Below are positions 6,144 to 6,242 of a stretch of 6,242 nucleotides of DNA, in pieces (position 1 is the stretch's first letter; each line of letters starts with the position of its first letter). A model generated the notes under the pieces. It was not told the DNA's origin, made no database searches, and saw nothing but the letters and a program-made list of their open reading frames with translations. The position numbers and the translations under genes are program-made. Source of the DNA: Promethearchaeota archaeon (GTDB lineage Archaea; Asgardarchaeota; Lokiarchaeia; Sigynarchaeales; SOKP01); NCBI GenBank assembly GCA_030608765.1, contig JAUWDN010000079.1:1-6242 (forward strand), in the 5' to 3' direction.

Positions 6144-6181
6144 AGGTTCTTATCTTGTTATTGATTTAAAACCAAAAAACA

Positions 6182-6190
6182 TTTATTTAA
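6182..6190 (+). promoter_or_regulatory. Candidate TATA box for the gene at the right edge
   Basis: TTTATTTAA is preceded by an A-rich stretch (CCAAAAAAC) that could act as a B-recognition element. It lies about 36 nt before the candidate GTG start at 6226, which would leave a short leader containing the ribosome binding site GGTGGA. Confidence 0.35.
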
Positions 6191-6225
6191 TTCTGAATAA
6201 TAGAAATTAGCTTTGGTGGAATATT

Positions 6226-6242
6226 GTGGCAAAAAAAAAAGT
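6226..6242 (+). CDS. Possible start of a further gene, cut by right edge
   Basis: GTG at 6226 is followed by GCA and three AAA codons, giving a (V/M)AKKK start. GGTGGA at 6215-6220, spaced 5 nt from the GTG, is a good ribosome binding site. Only about six codons are visible, so neither the product nor even the reality of the gene can be settled from this window. An overlapping TTG at 6224 is an alternative start in another frame. Confidence 0.4.

Noticed and set aside
6141..6172. Second small gene starting at TTG 6155
   Set aside because: Although the initiation sequence is repeated, the frame closes after four codons.

Overview
This is an AT-rich, gene-dense piece of an archaeal chromosome. 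The archaeal assignment rests on gene content: a small subunit of the replication clamp loader RFC, an exosome Csl4 subunit with a zinc ribbon, an STT3/AglB oligosaccharyltransferase and a METTL5-like RNA methylase of the archaeal/eukaryotic family. TATA-like boxes also sit about 30-50 nt upstream of several start codons. The oligosaccharyltransferase carries eukaryote-style motifs (FDPW, AGFFDNE, SVAEHMPSSW), which would fit an Asgard or TACK-type archaeon. That lineage call is an inference and not proven by this window. All six stop codons visible inside the window are TAA.

Layout from left to right: (1) 1-1113, minus strand, the N-terminal 371 residues of an STT3/AglB oligosaccharyltransferase, running off the left edge. 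(2) 1114-1303, a divergent intergenic region. (3) 1304-2143, plus strand, a TruA-family tRNA pseudouridine synthase. (4) 2096-3064, minus strand, RFC small subunit, whose 3' end overlaps truA tail-to-tail by 48 bp. (5) 3065-3183, a divergent promoter region with two clear TATA-like boxes. (6) 3184-4488, plus strand, enolase. (7) 4489 to about 5145, minus strand, a METTL5-like methylase whose stop abuts the enolase stop with no gap and whose start codon is not an ordinary one. (8) about 5146-5255, a divergent region with a perfect 10-bp inverted repeat. (9) 5256-5852, plus strand, Csl4. (10) 5922-6143, plus strand, an unrecognised 73-residue protein with a TTG start. (11) From about 6226, a possible start of another plus-strand gene cut by the right edge.

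Most genes serve information processing: tRNA modification, rRNA methylation, RNA decay and replication. Enolase (glycolysis/gluconeogenesis) and the oligosaccharyltransferase (protein N-glycosylation at the cell surface) are the exceptions. The methylase, Csl4 and the small protein lie where archaeal genomes often cluster exosome and RNA-polymerase-related genes.

The least ordinary points are the methylase 5' end, where an upstream ATG is followed in frame by TAG at codon 6 and then the conserved protein with no ATG, GTG or TTG; the unrecognised 73-residue gene and the copy of its initiation sequence right after its stop; and the two convergent gene pairs packed so tightly that poly-T tracts for one gene lie opposite Lys/Glu-rich C-terminal tails of the other. 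I did not find a mobile element, CRISPR array, RNA gene or obvious new defence system.
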